From Xanthomonas codiaei (GTDB lineage: Bacteria; Pseudomonadota; Gammaproteobacteria; Xanthomonadales; Xanthomonadaceae): a stretch of DNA of 64,000 nucleotides. The notes under the pieces were generated by a model. The model was not told the origin of the DNA. It made no database searches and worked only from the letters and a program-made list of their open reading frames with translations. Below are positions 9,718 to 18,175 of the stretch, piece by piece; positions within the stretch are counted from its first letter, which is position 1; each line of letters starts with the position of its first letter. The stretch lies in contig NZ_MDEC01000005.1 of NCBI RefSeq assembly GCF_002939785.1, positions 1-64,000 of the forward strand. Direction: 5' to 3'. The translations under genes and the position numbers were made by a program.

Positions 9718-11637
9718 TCAATCGATACGTTGCAACCAGCGCACTGCATACCCAGGCAGTACAAGGCGCATGTCGTCGCCCAGCGGTGCTGCACCTGGTT
9801 CGCTTCGGTCTCCCAACACCCGCCAACGGCCGTTGACCTTGCCCGCAAGCTCCGCGTGCAGCGGTCGATCGCTGAAGTTGTGGAGGGCGAGAAAGCCCTC
9901 GCCACGCGTCAGCGCTAACAACCGCGTGTCAGCCAGTCTCACACTGCCCAGCGGGTGATCTGCAGCAAGTGCCGGGAGTGCTGCGCGTTGCTGGATCAAC
10001 CCGCGCAGGCGCTGATAGATCTGCCCGGCCAGGCTGCTGTCGTCATGACGCTGTGCCGCGCGTTGCCAGTCCATCGCCGGCCGGTGCAGCCAGCGGCCCT
10101 CGTGCCGGCGCTCGGGATCGCTGCGGTAACTGCTGTCGTTGGGCAAGCCGAGTTCGTCGCCCATGTAGATCAGCGGCACGCCAGGCATTGCCAGGGCGAG
10201 CGCATAGAGCAGTATCAGCCGGTCCACCGCCAGTGCCACTGCTGCTGCGTCTGCGCTTTCAACGGCCGCCTGGATGCCGGTCAGCGCCGCGGCCATGCCG
10301 TTGGTGCCGTGCACGCCGTCGCCGCTGCTCTGGAAACTTTCGCCGCGCGCGTAGCTGCCAGGCACCTCGTTGGCATAAAAGCGCGCGACATCGCTTAATG
10401 CGAAGGGCGGCTGCGCGGCATTGCCTGCCGCTTCGTGCTGCAACACGTTCCACCCGATGTCGTCGTGACAACGCACATAGCTCAGCCACGCGCAGTTGGC
10501 CGGCAGCGGTGGGCTGTTGCTGATGACCTGATGCAGGATATCGCCGCGTTGCAGTGCCAGTGCCGACCAGCCTGCCGCCATCAGCGTGCTGTGGTAGGCC
10601 AGGTGACATTCATGGCCCTGGTTGGCGCCGCTGCCGAAGTACGGCGGCAATTCGGCCATCGGCACGATCGCTTCGGCCTTCATCGCCACCGCCGGCGCCA
10701 CGATATCGGCCACCGCGCGCAGCGCCACCAGGAGGGTGTGGGCCTCGGGCTGGTTCATGCAGTTGGTGCCGGGGCGCTTCCACAGGTAGGCGGTGGAATC
10801 CAGGCGGAAGGCTTCCACGCCCAGGTTGGCCAGCTGCAGCAGGGCCAGCGCCATCTCGCCGAACACTGCCGGGTTGCTCCAGTTCAGATCCCACTGATAC
10901 GGGTAGAACGTGGTCCACATCCACTGCCCGGTGTCCTGTACCCAGGTGAAGTTGCCCGGTGCGGTATGCGGAAAAACCTGCACCAGCGTGGCGTCGTACT
11001 GGTCGGGCAGCTGGCGGTCGGCAAAGTGGTGGTAGTAGTCCAGGTAACGCGTGTCGCCGGCGCGTGCGGCGCGCGCCCAGGCATGGTCGTCGGCAGTGTG
11101 GTTGAGCACGAAGTCCGCACACAGGCTGATGCCGGACTCGCGCAGCCGTGTGGTGAGCGCGACCAGATCGTCGTTGCTGCCGAGGCTGGGGTCGACCTGG
11201 CCGTAATCGCTGACGGCAAAGCCGCCGTCGTTGTCGCCGGCGCGTGCGCGCAGGAACGGCAGCAGGTGCAGGTAGCGCACGCCCAGCTCCTGCAGGTAAG
11301 GCACACGCTCGGCTACGCCCTGCAGGGTGCCGGCAAAGCGGTCCACGTAGGCGCTGTAGCCCAGCATGTGCTGCTCGCCGAACCAGCCAGGAGTGCGCGT
11401 TGCGTCCAGCTGCTGCAGCGCCTGCGGACGCTGCTGCGCACTACGGCCAAGCGCAGCCAGCCAGTGCATGAGCCATTGCGCATAGTCGCTGCGCTCGCCA
11501 TACAGCGTGTGCAGCGCCGCCAGCAGGCGCGGTGCGTGGCGATCGAAGCGCGCCAGCAGCGCGCCTGCCTGCGCTGCATCCAGCGGCGCGGCAAATGCCG
11601 CGCGCCATGGGGTGAGATCGGTGGGGGAGGTGCTCAT
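9718..11637 (-). CDS. suxB: Amylosucrase / sucrose hydrolase (GH13)
   Basis: A GH13 enzyme that cleaves sucrose, either transferring glucose to an alpha-glucan (amylosucrase) or hydrolysing it, as reported for Xanthomonas SUH enzymes. The 639-residue product has the expected long N-terminal helical region and a (beta/alpha)8 barrel. The nucleophile is D280 in the RLDST motif, the acid/base is E322 in KAEA, and the third-carboxylate region CHDDIGW lies further on. No signal peptide is present, so it acts in the cytoplasm on sucrose imported by SuxA and SuxC. I chose ATG 11637 (MSTSPTDL) over a longer frame, because the extra 34 residues would begin inside the suxA 3' end. It lies 34 bp downstream of suxA, apparently in one transcript. 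Confidence 0.92.
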   Translation of the reverse strand: MSTSPTDLTPWRAAFAAPLDAAQAGALLARFDRHAPRLLAALHTLYGERSDYAQWLMHWLAALGRSAQQRPQALQQLDATRTPGWFGEQHMLGYSAYVDRFAGTLQGVAERVPYLQELGVRYLHLLPFLRARAGDNDGGFAVSDYGQVDPSLGSNDDLVALTTRLRESGISLCADFVLNHTADDHAWARAARAGDTRYLDYYHHFADRQLPDQYDATLVQVFPHTAPGNFTWVQDTGQWMWTTFYPYQWDLNWSNPAVFGEMALALLQLANLGVEAFRLDSTAYLWKRPGTNCMNQPEAHTLLVALRAVADIVAPAVAMKAEAIVPMAELPPYFGSGANQGHECHLAYHSTLMAAGWSALALQRGDILHQVISNSPPLPANCAWLSYVRCHDDIGWNVLQHEAAGNAAQPPFALSDVARFYANEVPGSYARGESFQSSGDGVHGTNGMAAALTGIQAAVESADAAAVALAVDRLILLYALALAMPGVPLIYMGDELGLPNDSSYRSDPERRHEGRWLHRPAMDWQRAAQRHDDSSLAGQIYQRLRGLIQQRAALPALAADHPLGSVRLADTRLLALTRGEGFLALHNFSDRPLHAELAGKVNGRWRVLGDRSEPGAAPLGDDMRLVLPGYAVRWLQRID

Positions 11638-11671
11638 TGGCAGCGGCCGGGCAGCGCCCGGCACGGGGTCC

Positions 11672-14128
11672 TTAGAAGTCGTAACGCAGGCTGATGCTGG
11701 TGGTGCGGCCGGCGATCGAGCGCGCACGGATGATGCCATTGGCCGGAATCGTGGCTTCTTCGGCTTCGGTCAGGCCAAAGGTGTTAAAGAGGTTGTTGAC
11801 GTTGAGCGCCACGGTGAGCGCGTCGGTCACGCGGTAGTCGCCGAACAGGTTCACCTGGGTATAGCCCGGCATCTTCAACTGGTTGGAATCCTGGGTGTAG
11901 GCATCGGTGGTACCGATCAGGTTCACACCGAACTGGTAGCCATCGCCGCGGTAGCTAGGCGTGAGCTGCCACACCACGTCGGCCTGCCGGCGCGGCACGT
12001 TGCCGGTGTTCTCCGGGGTGATCTGGTCGCGGGAGATCTCCGCATCGGTCCAGGTCAGGCCGCCGTTGACGGTGAAGCCTTCATAGCGGTAGCTGGCTTC
12101 CAACTCCACGCCGTGCGCTTCGTAGCTGCGGTTGAAGAAGCGCTGGCTGGTGACTTCGAAGTTCTGCTCCTGGGTACGTGCGGAGAACGCGGTGGCGAAC
12201 AGGCTCAGCCCGTCGCGGCGCCACTTCAGGCCGGCTTCGGCCTGGCGTACCACGTTGACCCCTTCATCGGACGACACCGAGCCATCGTCGCGCACCACGC
12301 CGAACAACAGGCGGTCGGCATTGGCGCGTGCGCCGCGGCTGATGCGGGCGAATGCGCCCAGGTCATCGTTGATCAGGTAATTGCCGCCCAGCGAGTACGA
12401 CAGGTAATTCCAGTCGTAGTCCACAGGCCGCGCATTGGCGGTGTCCACGGTGGCCACGCGCTGTTCCACCGGCTGGATGACGCCATCGCCGTTGACGTCC
12501 AGGTTCTGTGCGATGGCGGTGCCGCTGTAGCTGCCGCGCGCATCGCCCATGTCGTAGCGCAGGCTGCCGTCGATGCTGAACTTGCCGCTGTCGAAGGTCA
12601 GTGCCACATACGGTGCGTTGACGTCGTAACGCACGTCGTAGCTGCGGGTGATGCAGCAGTCGCCCCAGAACGGGGTGCCGTAGGCGTACAGGCCGTTCTC
12701 CGAGCGCGACACGCCGGTGGCATCGACCACGTTGAGCAGGCGCGAGTCGCGGCCCAGGCTCTGCACGTAGGAATTCCATGTCCAGTCCATATCGATGGTC
12801 TGGCGCGAGGTGTAGTAGCCCATGCGCAGGTTGAGGGTGCGGCCGTCGCCACCGAACTCGCGCGAGACGCTGAGGTCGTTGGTGACGTTGCCCAGGTCGT
12901 TGATGGCGACATTGAACAGATGGGTGCGGATGGCGTTGCCGGTGTAGGCCTGGCCGGCATTGGGGCCGCCGGCTTCCACCAGCTGCGCGCCGGTGCCGCC
13001 GATGGACGATGCCAGCGATGCGGCATCGGTGACCTCGGCCGGGAACGGGCTGACGAAGCGGCCGCTGTTGTCGGCGATACGGAATTTCTCGCTCAGGTTC
13101 CAGCCGTTGCCCAGGTCGAACCAGGCTTCGGCGCCGATGGTGCGCGAGATCGGGTGCATGCCATCGCCCAGGTCGGTGCGGCGCGGTCGGTTATTGCCAT
13201 CCAAGCCGACATCGGTACGGAAATTGCGGCTGTACAAGGTGTCGTTGCCGGGATCGAAGCCGGGGAAGCCGCCCAGGTCCGGCGAGCCGTCGCGGCCGCG
13301 TACGGAGGTGGGCACCGGCAGATAGCCGGCGGCGCGGTCGTTGAGATACTTGCCGTACAGGCGCACGTAGCCGTTGTCGAACAGGCGGGTGAGGTTGGCC
13401 TTGAGCTGGCCGCCCTTGTCGGTGCTGTAGCCGGCATCGCGCACGCCATCGCCCTGGCGGAAGAAGCCGCCGATGTTGAACTGCCACTGCTCGGCAAACG
13501 GCGCACCGTAATTGAAGTCGATGCGGGTGTTGTCGTAGTCCAGACCGCGGCTGACGCCGACGCTGCCGCCTGCGGTGTCGCCGGTCTTGCTGATGAAGTT
13601 GATGATGCCGCCGGGCGCGTTGCTGGTGAAAGTGGACGCCGAGCCGCCGCGGATCGCCTCGATGCGGTCCAGGCTGAAATCCGAGCGCAGGAAGATGTCG
13701 GCGTTGCCGAAGGCGATGTCGCCGAACTCCATCACCGGCAGGCCGTCTTCCTGCAACTGCAGGAACTTGGCGCCGCCCGAAGCAACGGGCAGGCCGCGCA
13801 CGGCGATGTTGGCATTGCCTTCGCCGCCGCTGGACTCGGAGCGGATGCCGGGAATGTTGCGGAAGATTTCCGCGGTGCTGCGCGGTGCCGACTGTTCGAT
13901 GGCCTCGGCGCCGACGGTGCTGACCGACACGCTGGACTTCAACTTGGTGGTGGCGGTGGAGGTGCCGGTGACGAACACCGAGTCCAGATTGACCGCGGCG
14001 CTGTCGGCAGCCGGCGGTGTGGCGGGCGCGGCTGCTGGCGCGTCCTGTGCCAGCGCGGCGGGCGCGCACAGGCAGGAAACGACCGCGCAGGCCAGGGCAT
14101 GCAGGCGCAGGGTGTGCAAGGTGGACAT
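11672..14128 (-). CDS. suxA: TonB-dependent receptor for sucrose
   Basis: An outer-membrane TonB-dependent transporter of 818 residues. It has an N-terminal signal peptide (hydrophobic core LACAVVSCLCAPAALA), an Ala/Pro-rich linker, a plug domain (about residues 45-160, beginning near VFVTGT) and a 22-strand barrel that ends in the terminal aromatic (SLRYDF). In xanthomonads the matching gene works as a high-affinity sucrose receptor in the sux carbohydrate-utilisation locus; that assignment rests on gene order with suxB, suxC and suxR. I chose ATG 14128, preceded by GAGAGAGA, over an in-frame GTG at 14146. Its promoter lies in the divergent suxA/suxC region with two palindromes. Confidence 0.92.
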   Translation of the reverse strand: MSTLHTLRLHALACAVVSCLCAPAALAQDAPAAAPATPPAADSAAVNLDSVFVTGTSTATTKLKSSVSVSTVGAEAIEQSAPRSTAEIFRNIPGIRSESSGGEGNANIAVRGLPVASGGAKFLQLQEDGLPVMEFGDIAFGNADIFLRSDFSLDRIEAIRGGSASTFTSNAPGGIINFISKTGDTAGGSVGVSRGLDYDNTRIDFNYGAPFAEQWQFNIGGFFRQGDGVRDAGYSTDKGGQLKANLTRLFDNGYVRLYGKYLNDRAAGYLPVPTSVRGRDGSPDLGGFPGFDPGNDTLYSRNFRTDVGLDGNNRPRRTDLGDGMHPISRTIGAEAWFDLGNGWNLSEKFRIADNSGRFVSPFPAEVTDAASLASSIGGTGAQLVEAGGPNAGQAYTGNAIRTHLFNVAINDLGNVTNDLSVSREFGGDGRTLNLRMGYYTSRQTIDMDWTWNSYVQSLGRDSRLLNVVDATGVSRSENGLYAYGTPFWGDCCITRSYDVRYDVNAPYVALTFDSGKFSIDGSLRYDMGDARGSYSGTAIAQNLDVNGDGVIQPVEQRVATVDTANARPVDYDWNYLSYSLGGNYLINDDLGAFARISRGARANADRLLFGVVRDDGSVSSDEGVNVVRQAEAGLKWRRDGLSLFATAFSARTQEQNFEVTSQRFFNRSYEAHGVELEASYRYEGFTVNGGLTWTDAEISRDQITPENTGNVPRRQADVVWQLTPSYRGDGYQFGVNLIGTTDAYTQDSNQLKMPGYTQVNLFGDYRVTDALTVALNVNNLFNTFGLTEAEEATIPANGIIRARSIAGRTTSISLRYDF

Positions 14129-14233
14129 CGCGATTCTCTCTCTCACAGGTGGTGGTAGGCCGACGCCTGCATCGTCCCCTCCCAGGGGCCGGCCGTGTGG
14201 CCTGCAGTGCGAGCGCAGTAATACGCTCTACTA

Positions 14234-14243
14234 CAATCGATTG
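14234..14243. promoter_or_regulatory. Putative SuxR operator, suxA-proximal
   Basis: The perfect 10-bp palindrome CAATCGATTG, inside the wider sequence ACAATCGATTGCA, lies 106 bp upstream of the suxA start. It has the form of a LacI-family operator (central CG, dyad symmetry). An identical copy lies 87 bp away next to suxC. Confidence 0.7.
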
Positions 14244-14320
14244 CAATCCTGCACTGCAGCATCGTGGCGAGTCTTTTAAGGCGCAAATGGAGATGGGAAA
14301 TCTGCTGCAGCGCAGCGTTA

Positions 14321-14330
14321 CAATCGATTG
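14321..14330. promoter_or_regulatory. Putative SuxR operator, suxC-proximal
   Basis: A second copy of CAATCGATTG, again followed by CA, 64 bp upstream of the suxC start. Shared sequence with the suxA-proximal site and a centre-to-centre spacing of 87 bp fit one repressor controlling both divergent promoters, possibly with DNA looping. Confidence 0.7.
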
Positions 14331-14393
14331 CAGAGACGGCAAGGTAAAGTGCGCTGCGGCCATTGGGTGCCGCACCGATGCCCAGGGCACTGC

Positions 14394-15719
14394 ATGTCGT
14401 CGACCGCGTCTCCGTTTTCCTTCGCGCGCATCCTGGCGCTCAATGCCGGTTTCTTCGGCGTGCAATACAGCTTCGGGCTGCAGCAAAGCAATATGAGCCC
14501 GATCTACAACTATCTGGGCGCCGACCATGCCAGCCTGCCGTACCTGTGGCTGGCCGGACCGATCACCGGGCTGGTGCTGCAGCCGTTCGTGGGTGCCTGG
14601 AGCGACCGCTCGGTGACGCGCTGGGGCCGGCGCATGCCGTACATGGTGCTGGGCGCACTGGTGTGCAGCCTGTGCCTGCTGGCGATGCCGTTCAGTACCG
14701 CGCTGTGGATGGCGGTGTGCCTGCTATGGGTGCTGGATGCGGCCAACAACGTGGCGATGGAGCCGTACCGCGCGTTGGTCAGCGATGTGCTGGCGCCGCC
14801 GCAGCGGCCATTGGGCTATCTCACCCAGAGCGCGTTTACCGGCCTGGCGCAGACGCTGGCGTATCTCACCCCGCCGCTGCTGGTGTGGATGGGCATGAAC
14901 CAGGACGCGGCCAATGCGCACCATATTCCCTACGTCACCATCGCCGCGTTCGTGATCGGCGCTGGATTCTCGGCCGCCTCCATCCTGCTCACCGCGCGCA
15001 GCGTGCGCGAACCGGTCATCCCGCCGGCCGAGATCGCGCGCATGCGCCAACGCGGTGCCGGCCTGGGCGCGGTGGTGCGCGAGATCGGCAGTGCATTGCG
15101 CGACATGCCGCCGACCATGCGCCAGCTGGCGCCGGTGATGCTGTTCCAGTGGTATGCGATCTTCTGCTACTGGCAATACATCGTGCTGTCGCTGTCGACG
15201 AGCTTGTTCGGCACTACCGACGCCACCTCGCACGGCTTCCGCGAGGCGGGCCTGGTCAACGGGCAGATCGGCGGCTTCTACAATTTCGTTGCGTTCCTGG
15301 CGGCCTTTGCGATGGTGCCGGTGGTGCGGCGCTTCGGCCCCAAGTACACCCATGCCGCGTGCCTGCTGGCGGCCGGCGTCGGCATGTGGGTGTTGCCGGG
15401 TATCGAGAACCGCTGGCTGCTGTTGCTGCCGATGATCGGCATTGGCCTGGCCTGGGCCAGCATGATGGGCAATCCCTACCTGATGCTCGCCGACAGCATT
15501 CCGCCCGAGCGCACCGGCGTGTACATGGGGCTGTTCAACCTGTTTATCGTGCTGCCGATGCTGATCCAGATCGTCACCCTGCCGCTGTATTACGACCGGC
15601 TATTGCACGGGGACCCACGCAACGTGATCCAACTGGCTGGTGCGCTGATGCTGGCCGCGGCAGTGGCGATGCTGTGCGTGCGCGTCCACAAGTCGAAAGT
15701 GATTTTGGCAGATTCGTAG
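14394..15719 (+). CDS. suxC: Sucrose permease (MFS/GPH-type)
   Basis: A 441-residue inner-membrane symporter with about 12 hydrophobic segments. The loop after TM2-3 carries GAWSDRSVTRWGRRMPY, a D-R-x-x-x-R-W-G-R-R/K motif typical of sucrose/H+ symporters of the GPH/MFS class. Its place in the sux locus, divergent from suxA, makes sucrose the likely substrate. I chose ATG 14394 (MSSTASPF) because the longer frame would start at 14328 inside the putative operator. A hairpin and the heptad repeat array follow its stop. Confidence 0.9.
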   Translation: MSSTASPFSFARILALNAGFFGVQYSFGLQQSNMSPIYNYLGADHASLPYLWLAGPITGLVLQPFVGAWSDRSVTRWGRRMPYMVLGALVCSLCLLAMPFSTALWMAVCLLWVLDAANNVAMEPYRALVSDVLAPPQRPLGYLTQSAFTGLAQTLAYLTPPLLVWMGMNQDAANAHHIPYVTIAAFVIGAGFSAASILLTARSVREPVIPPAEIARMRQRGAGLGAVVREIGSALRDMPPTMRQLAPVMLFQWYAIFCYWQYIVLSLSTSLFGTTDATSHGFREAGLVNGQIGGFYNFVAFLAAFAMVPVVRRFGPKYTHAACLLAAGVGMWVLPGIENRWLLLLPMIGIGLAWASMMGNPYLMLADSIPPERTGVYMGLFNLFIVLPMLIQIVTLPLYYDRLLHGDPRNVIQLAGALMLAAAVAMLCVRVHKSKVILADS

Positions 15720-15840
15720 CAATACCTGGCTGACATCGCCGGCTGCCGAAGATGCCAGACGCGCATGCCTGCCGGGGTGCCTGGGTTGCCGAGTACGGTG
15801 GACCGACTGGCCGCCCGCCCCCTCATCCGCCCTTCGGGCA

Positions 15841-15864
15841 CCTTCTCCCGCAGGCGGGAGAAGG
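15841..15864. repeat. GGGAGA-family palindrome after suxC
   Basis: An 11-bp perfect stem (CCTTCTCCCGC / GCGGGAGAAGG) with a 2-base loop, about 120 bp past the suxC stop. It belongs to the same dispersed family as the elements at 9.6 kb and 37.3 kb and could act as a terminator for suxC or, on the other strand, suxR. Confidence 0.65.
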
Positions 15865-15889
15865 ACGCGGGCTGCCGGCTGGTGTCTCC

Positions 15890-16016
15890 GAATCCGCGAT
15901 CCCAATCCCGAATCCCACATCCCGAATCCCACATCCCACATCCCACATCCCACATCCCGAATCCCGAATCCCGAATCCCGAATCCCGAATCCCGAATCCC
16001 GAATCCCGAATCCCCG
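15890..16016. repeat. Tandem heptamer array (GAATCCC / ACATCCC)
   Basis: About 17 direct units of 7 bp in two variants, GAATCCC and ACATCCC, fill the space between suxC and suxR up to 3 bp before the suxR stop codon. The 3' half is a homogeneous run of GAATCCC, as expected from slippage. The 299-bp suxC-suxR gap holds only this array and the palindrome before it. Confidence 0.9.
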
Positions 16017-16018
16017 CC

Positions 16019-17050
16019 TCACGCAGACTCGCGCACCACCAGTTTTACGGGCATTTCAACCGATTCCACGGTGTCGCCCGCGATCAGCGCCAACAGCCTG
16101 TCCACCAGCAGGCGCGCGGCCAGGTGGAGATCCTGCCGCACCGTGGTCAGCGGTGGCTGGCTGTAGGCGGCCAGCGGGATATCGTCGAACCCCACCAGCG
16201 AGATGTCCTGCGGCACGCGGTGGCCGGCTTCGACCAGGGCGCGGATGGCGCCCACGGCAATCACATCGGAAGCGGCAAACAGGCCATCCGGCGGGTCGGT
16301 CTTCTTGAGCATGGCGCGAGTGAGGCGGTAGGCATCCTCGCTGACGAAATGGCTGCGCGCATGCAGCCTGGTGTCGAACTCCAGCCCGTGCCGTTCCAGC
16401 GCGTGGCGATAGCCGGCAAAGCGCGGCGCCACCTCCGGTAGCTGGTCATCGCCGAGGAAGGCGATGCGCTGGCGGCCGCTGGCGATCAGGTGCTCGGTAG
16501 CCAGCGCGCCGCCTTGGAAATTGTCGCTGCCCACGCTGATGTACGACTGCCCTTCGATGCGGCTGCCCCACACCGCCATCGGCAGGCCCTCGCGTGCGGC
16601 TTTGTCCAGCGCGGCGTGTTCGGAACTTTGCCCCAGCACGATCACCCCATCGGAGCGGCTGCCGCGGGCCAGCTGCTCCACCCAGCCATCCTGATGCCGG
16701 TCCAGCTTGGACAGCAGCATGCTGTAGCCGCGGCCGGTGAGTTCTTCGGCCAGCAGCGCCAGCATGGTCATCAGGAACGGGTCCGACAGCGGTTGATCCA
16801 GCGCATGCATCATCGGCACCGCCACGCTCACCGTGTTGGAGCGTTTGGCGCGCAGGCTGCGCGCGACCGGGTCGACCTGGTAGCCGGCATCGGCGGCAAT
16901 CTGCTTGATGTAGGCGCGGGTACGCTCGGCCACCACCGGACTGCCGGCCAATGCGCGCGACACGGTGGACTCGGACACACCTGCCATGCGGGCGATGTCG
17001 GCCATCTGCGGGCGAGCATTGGGCGGGGTGCGTTCTGAAGGTTTGGCCAT
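16019..17050 (-). CDS. suxR: LacI-family repressor of the sucrose locus
   Basis: A 343-residue LacI/GalR regulator. The N-terminal helix-turn-helix (about residues 16-36, MADIARMAGVSESTVSRAL) is followed by the hinge and a periplasmic-binding-protein-like effector domain ending in typical LTTVRQD and RLLDRLL-type elements. It is expected to bind the CAATCGATTG palindromes and be released by sucrose or a derivative. ATG 17050 (MAKPSERTP) gives the normal LacI length; the longer frame to 17245 runs into a dispersed repeat and is not credible. Its position beside suxC matches the known xanthomonad order suxR-suxC-suxA-suxB. Confidence 0.9.
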   Translation of the reverse strand: MAKPSERTPPNARPQMADIARMAGVSESTVSRALAGSPVVAERTRAYIKQIAADAGYQVDPVARSLRAKRSNTVSVAVPMMHALDQPLSDPFLMTMLALLAEELTGRGYSMLLSKLDRHQDGWVEQLARGSRSDGVIVLGQSSEHAALDKAAREGLPMAVWGSRIEGQSYISVGSDNFQGGALATEHLIASGRQRIAFLGDDQLPEVAPRFAGYRHALERHGLEFDTRLHARSHFVSEDAYRLTRAMLKKTDPPDGLFAASDVIAVGAIRALVEAGHRVPQDISLVGFDDIPLAAYSQPPLTTVRQDLHLAARLLVDRLLALIAGDTVESVEMPVKLVVRESA

Positions 17051-17166
17051 GGCAGCGCACTGCGGAAAAGCCAGAGTGTAATCAGTTCGCATTAGTGGCG
17101 GGTCGTTCGCGCGGTGGCGGCCGCTTGCGCGCGCGGGCAGGGCGCACACGCGCACGGATCTCCTAG

Positions 17167-17311
17167 AGCGGCTGACAAAACGTAGCGAGCGCTCGTCAGG
17201 TGGGTGCGCACGGCGCGGAGGAACCGCAGTGTACGAACGGTACACGCCGCACCGGGCACCGACCGCGCCCGCCTGGCGGTGAGCGCAGTCGTTTTGCTAG
17301 CTGCTTTCTTA
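17167..17311 (-). repeat. Dispersed repeat of about 140 bp, copy 1
   Basis: On the minus strand this segment (from AGCAAAACGACTGCGCTC through the TGACGAGCGC region) matches 31438-31577 on the plus strand with clear but imperfect similarity. Both copies encode a similar peptide (GHRPRPPGGERSRF here, EHRPRPRGGERSRF in the other). It occupies most of the 384-bp gap between suxR and the PhaB-like gene, where no other feature is seen. Confidence 0.8.
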
Positions 17312-17434
17312 GTCTGATTGGCGCTCCCGCAGATACAGCGCCGGGCGTGCAGGGCGGGCGGGCAGCGAGGCATGCAGCCGTGCGCGGGGCGCGTGTTGCG
17401 CGTAACGCGCGAGCGCAGCCAATCGTACGCCCGC

Positions 17435-18175
17435 TCAACCCATGTAGAGGCCGCCGTTGACCGCATAGTCGGCACCGGTGACGTACGCGGCATCGTCGGA
17501 GGCCAGCCAGGCGCACAGGCCGGCCACTTCCGAGGGCTTGCCCAGGCGGCGCACCGGCACCGAGGTGGCCAGGCGGTCGAGCACGTCCGGTGGAAAGCTG
17601 CTGATCGAGGCGCTGGCGATATAGCCGGGCGAAATGGTGTTGACGGTGACCCCGCGCGAGGCGACCTCCTGCGCCAGTGCGCGGCTGAAGCCGTGCATGG
17701 CCGCCTTGGCGGTGGCGAAATTGATCTGCCCGATCTGGCCCTTGTGGGCGCTGACCGAACCGATGTTGACGATGCGCCCCCAGCCGCGCGAGGTCATGCC
17801 GTCGACCACCTGCTTGGTGATGTTGAACAGCGAATGCAGGTTGCTGGCGATCACCGCGTTCCAGTCGTCGCGGCTCATCTGCCGGAACAAGGTGTCGCGG
17901 CTGCCGCCGGCGTTGTTGACCAGCACATCGATCTCGCCGACTTCGGCCTTGACCTTGGCGAACGCGGCCACGGTGGAGTCCCAGTCGGCGGCATTGCCTT
18001 CGGAGGCGACGAAATCGAAGCCCTGCTCACGCTGCTCGCGCAGCCAGGCCGACTTGCGCGGCGAATTGGGGCCGCAGCCGGCGACCACGGTATGCCCGCT
18101 GCGCGCCAGTTTCTGGCAGATCGCGGTACCGACACTGCCCATGCCGCTGGTGACGTATGCGATGCGGAGAGTCAT
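17435..18175 (-). CDS. phbB: Acetoacetyl-CoA reductase-like SDR with altered active site
   Basis: A 246-residue short-chain dehydrogenase closest in pattern to PhaB/PhbB, the NADPH-dependent acetoacetyl-CoA reductase of polyhydroxybutyrate synthesis. It has the NNAGG motif (about 90), the SVSAHKGQIGQ segment and the C-terminal VTGADYAVNGGLYM signature. The numbering matches Ralstonia PhaB: Ser140 and Lys157 are present, but position 153, the catalytic Tyr in that family, is Phe (codon TTC at 17717-17719). The cofactor motif is also off-consensus (TSGMGSVG instead of TGGMGGIG). Activity as a normal PhaB is therefore doubtful. An AAGGAG ribosome site precedes the start. No PHA synthase gene lies nearby. 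Confidence 0.85.
   Translation of the reverse strand: MTLRIAYVTSGMGSVGTAICQKLARSGHTVVAGCGPNSPRKSAWLREQREQGFDFVASEGNAADWDSTVAAFAKVKAEVGEIDVLVNNAGGSRDTLFRQMSRDDWNAVIASNLHSLFNITKQVVDGMTSRGWGRIVNIGSVSAHKGQIGQINFATAKAAMHGFSRALAQEVASRGVTVNTISPGYIASASISSFPPDVLDRLATSVPVRRLGKPSEVAGLCAWLASDDAAYVTGADYAVNGGLYMG

Noticed and set aside
11507..14158. Long plus-strand ORF (883 codons) opposite suxA
   Set aside because: Shadow frame in GC-rich DNA; the minus-strand product is a complete TonB-dependent receptor with signal peptide and terminal Phe.
15890..16016. CRISPR-like periodic array
   Set aside because: The period is 7 bp with no unique spacers; it is a simple tandem repeat.
17051..17245. 65-residue N-terminal extension of SuxR
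   Set aside because: The extension is encoded partly by a dispersed repeat, places the HTH far from the N-terminus and is not a LacI-family feature.
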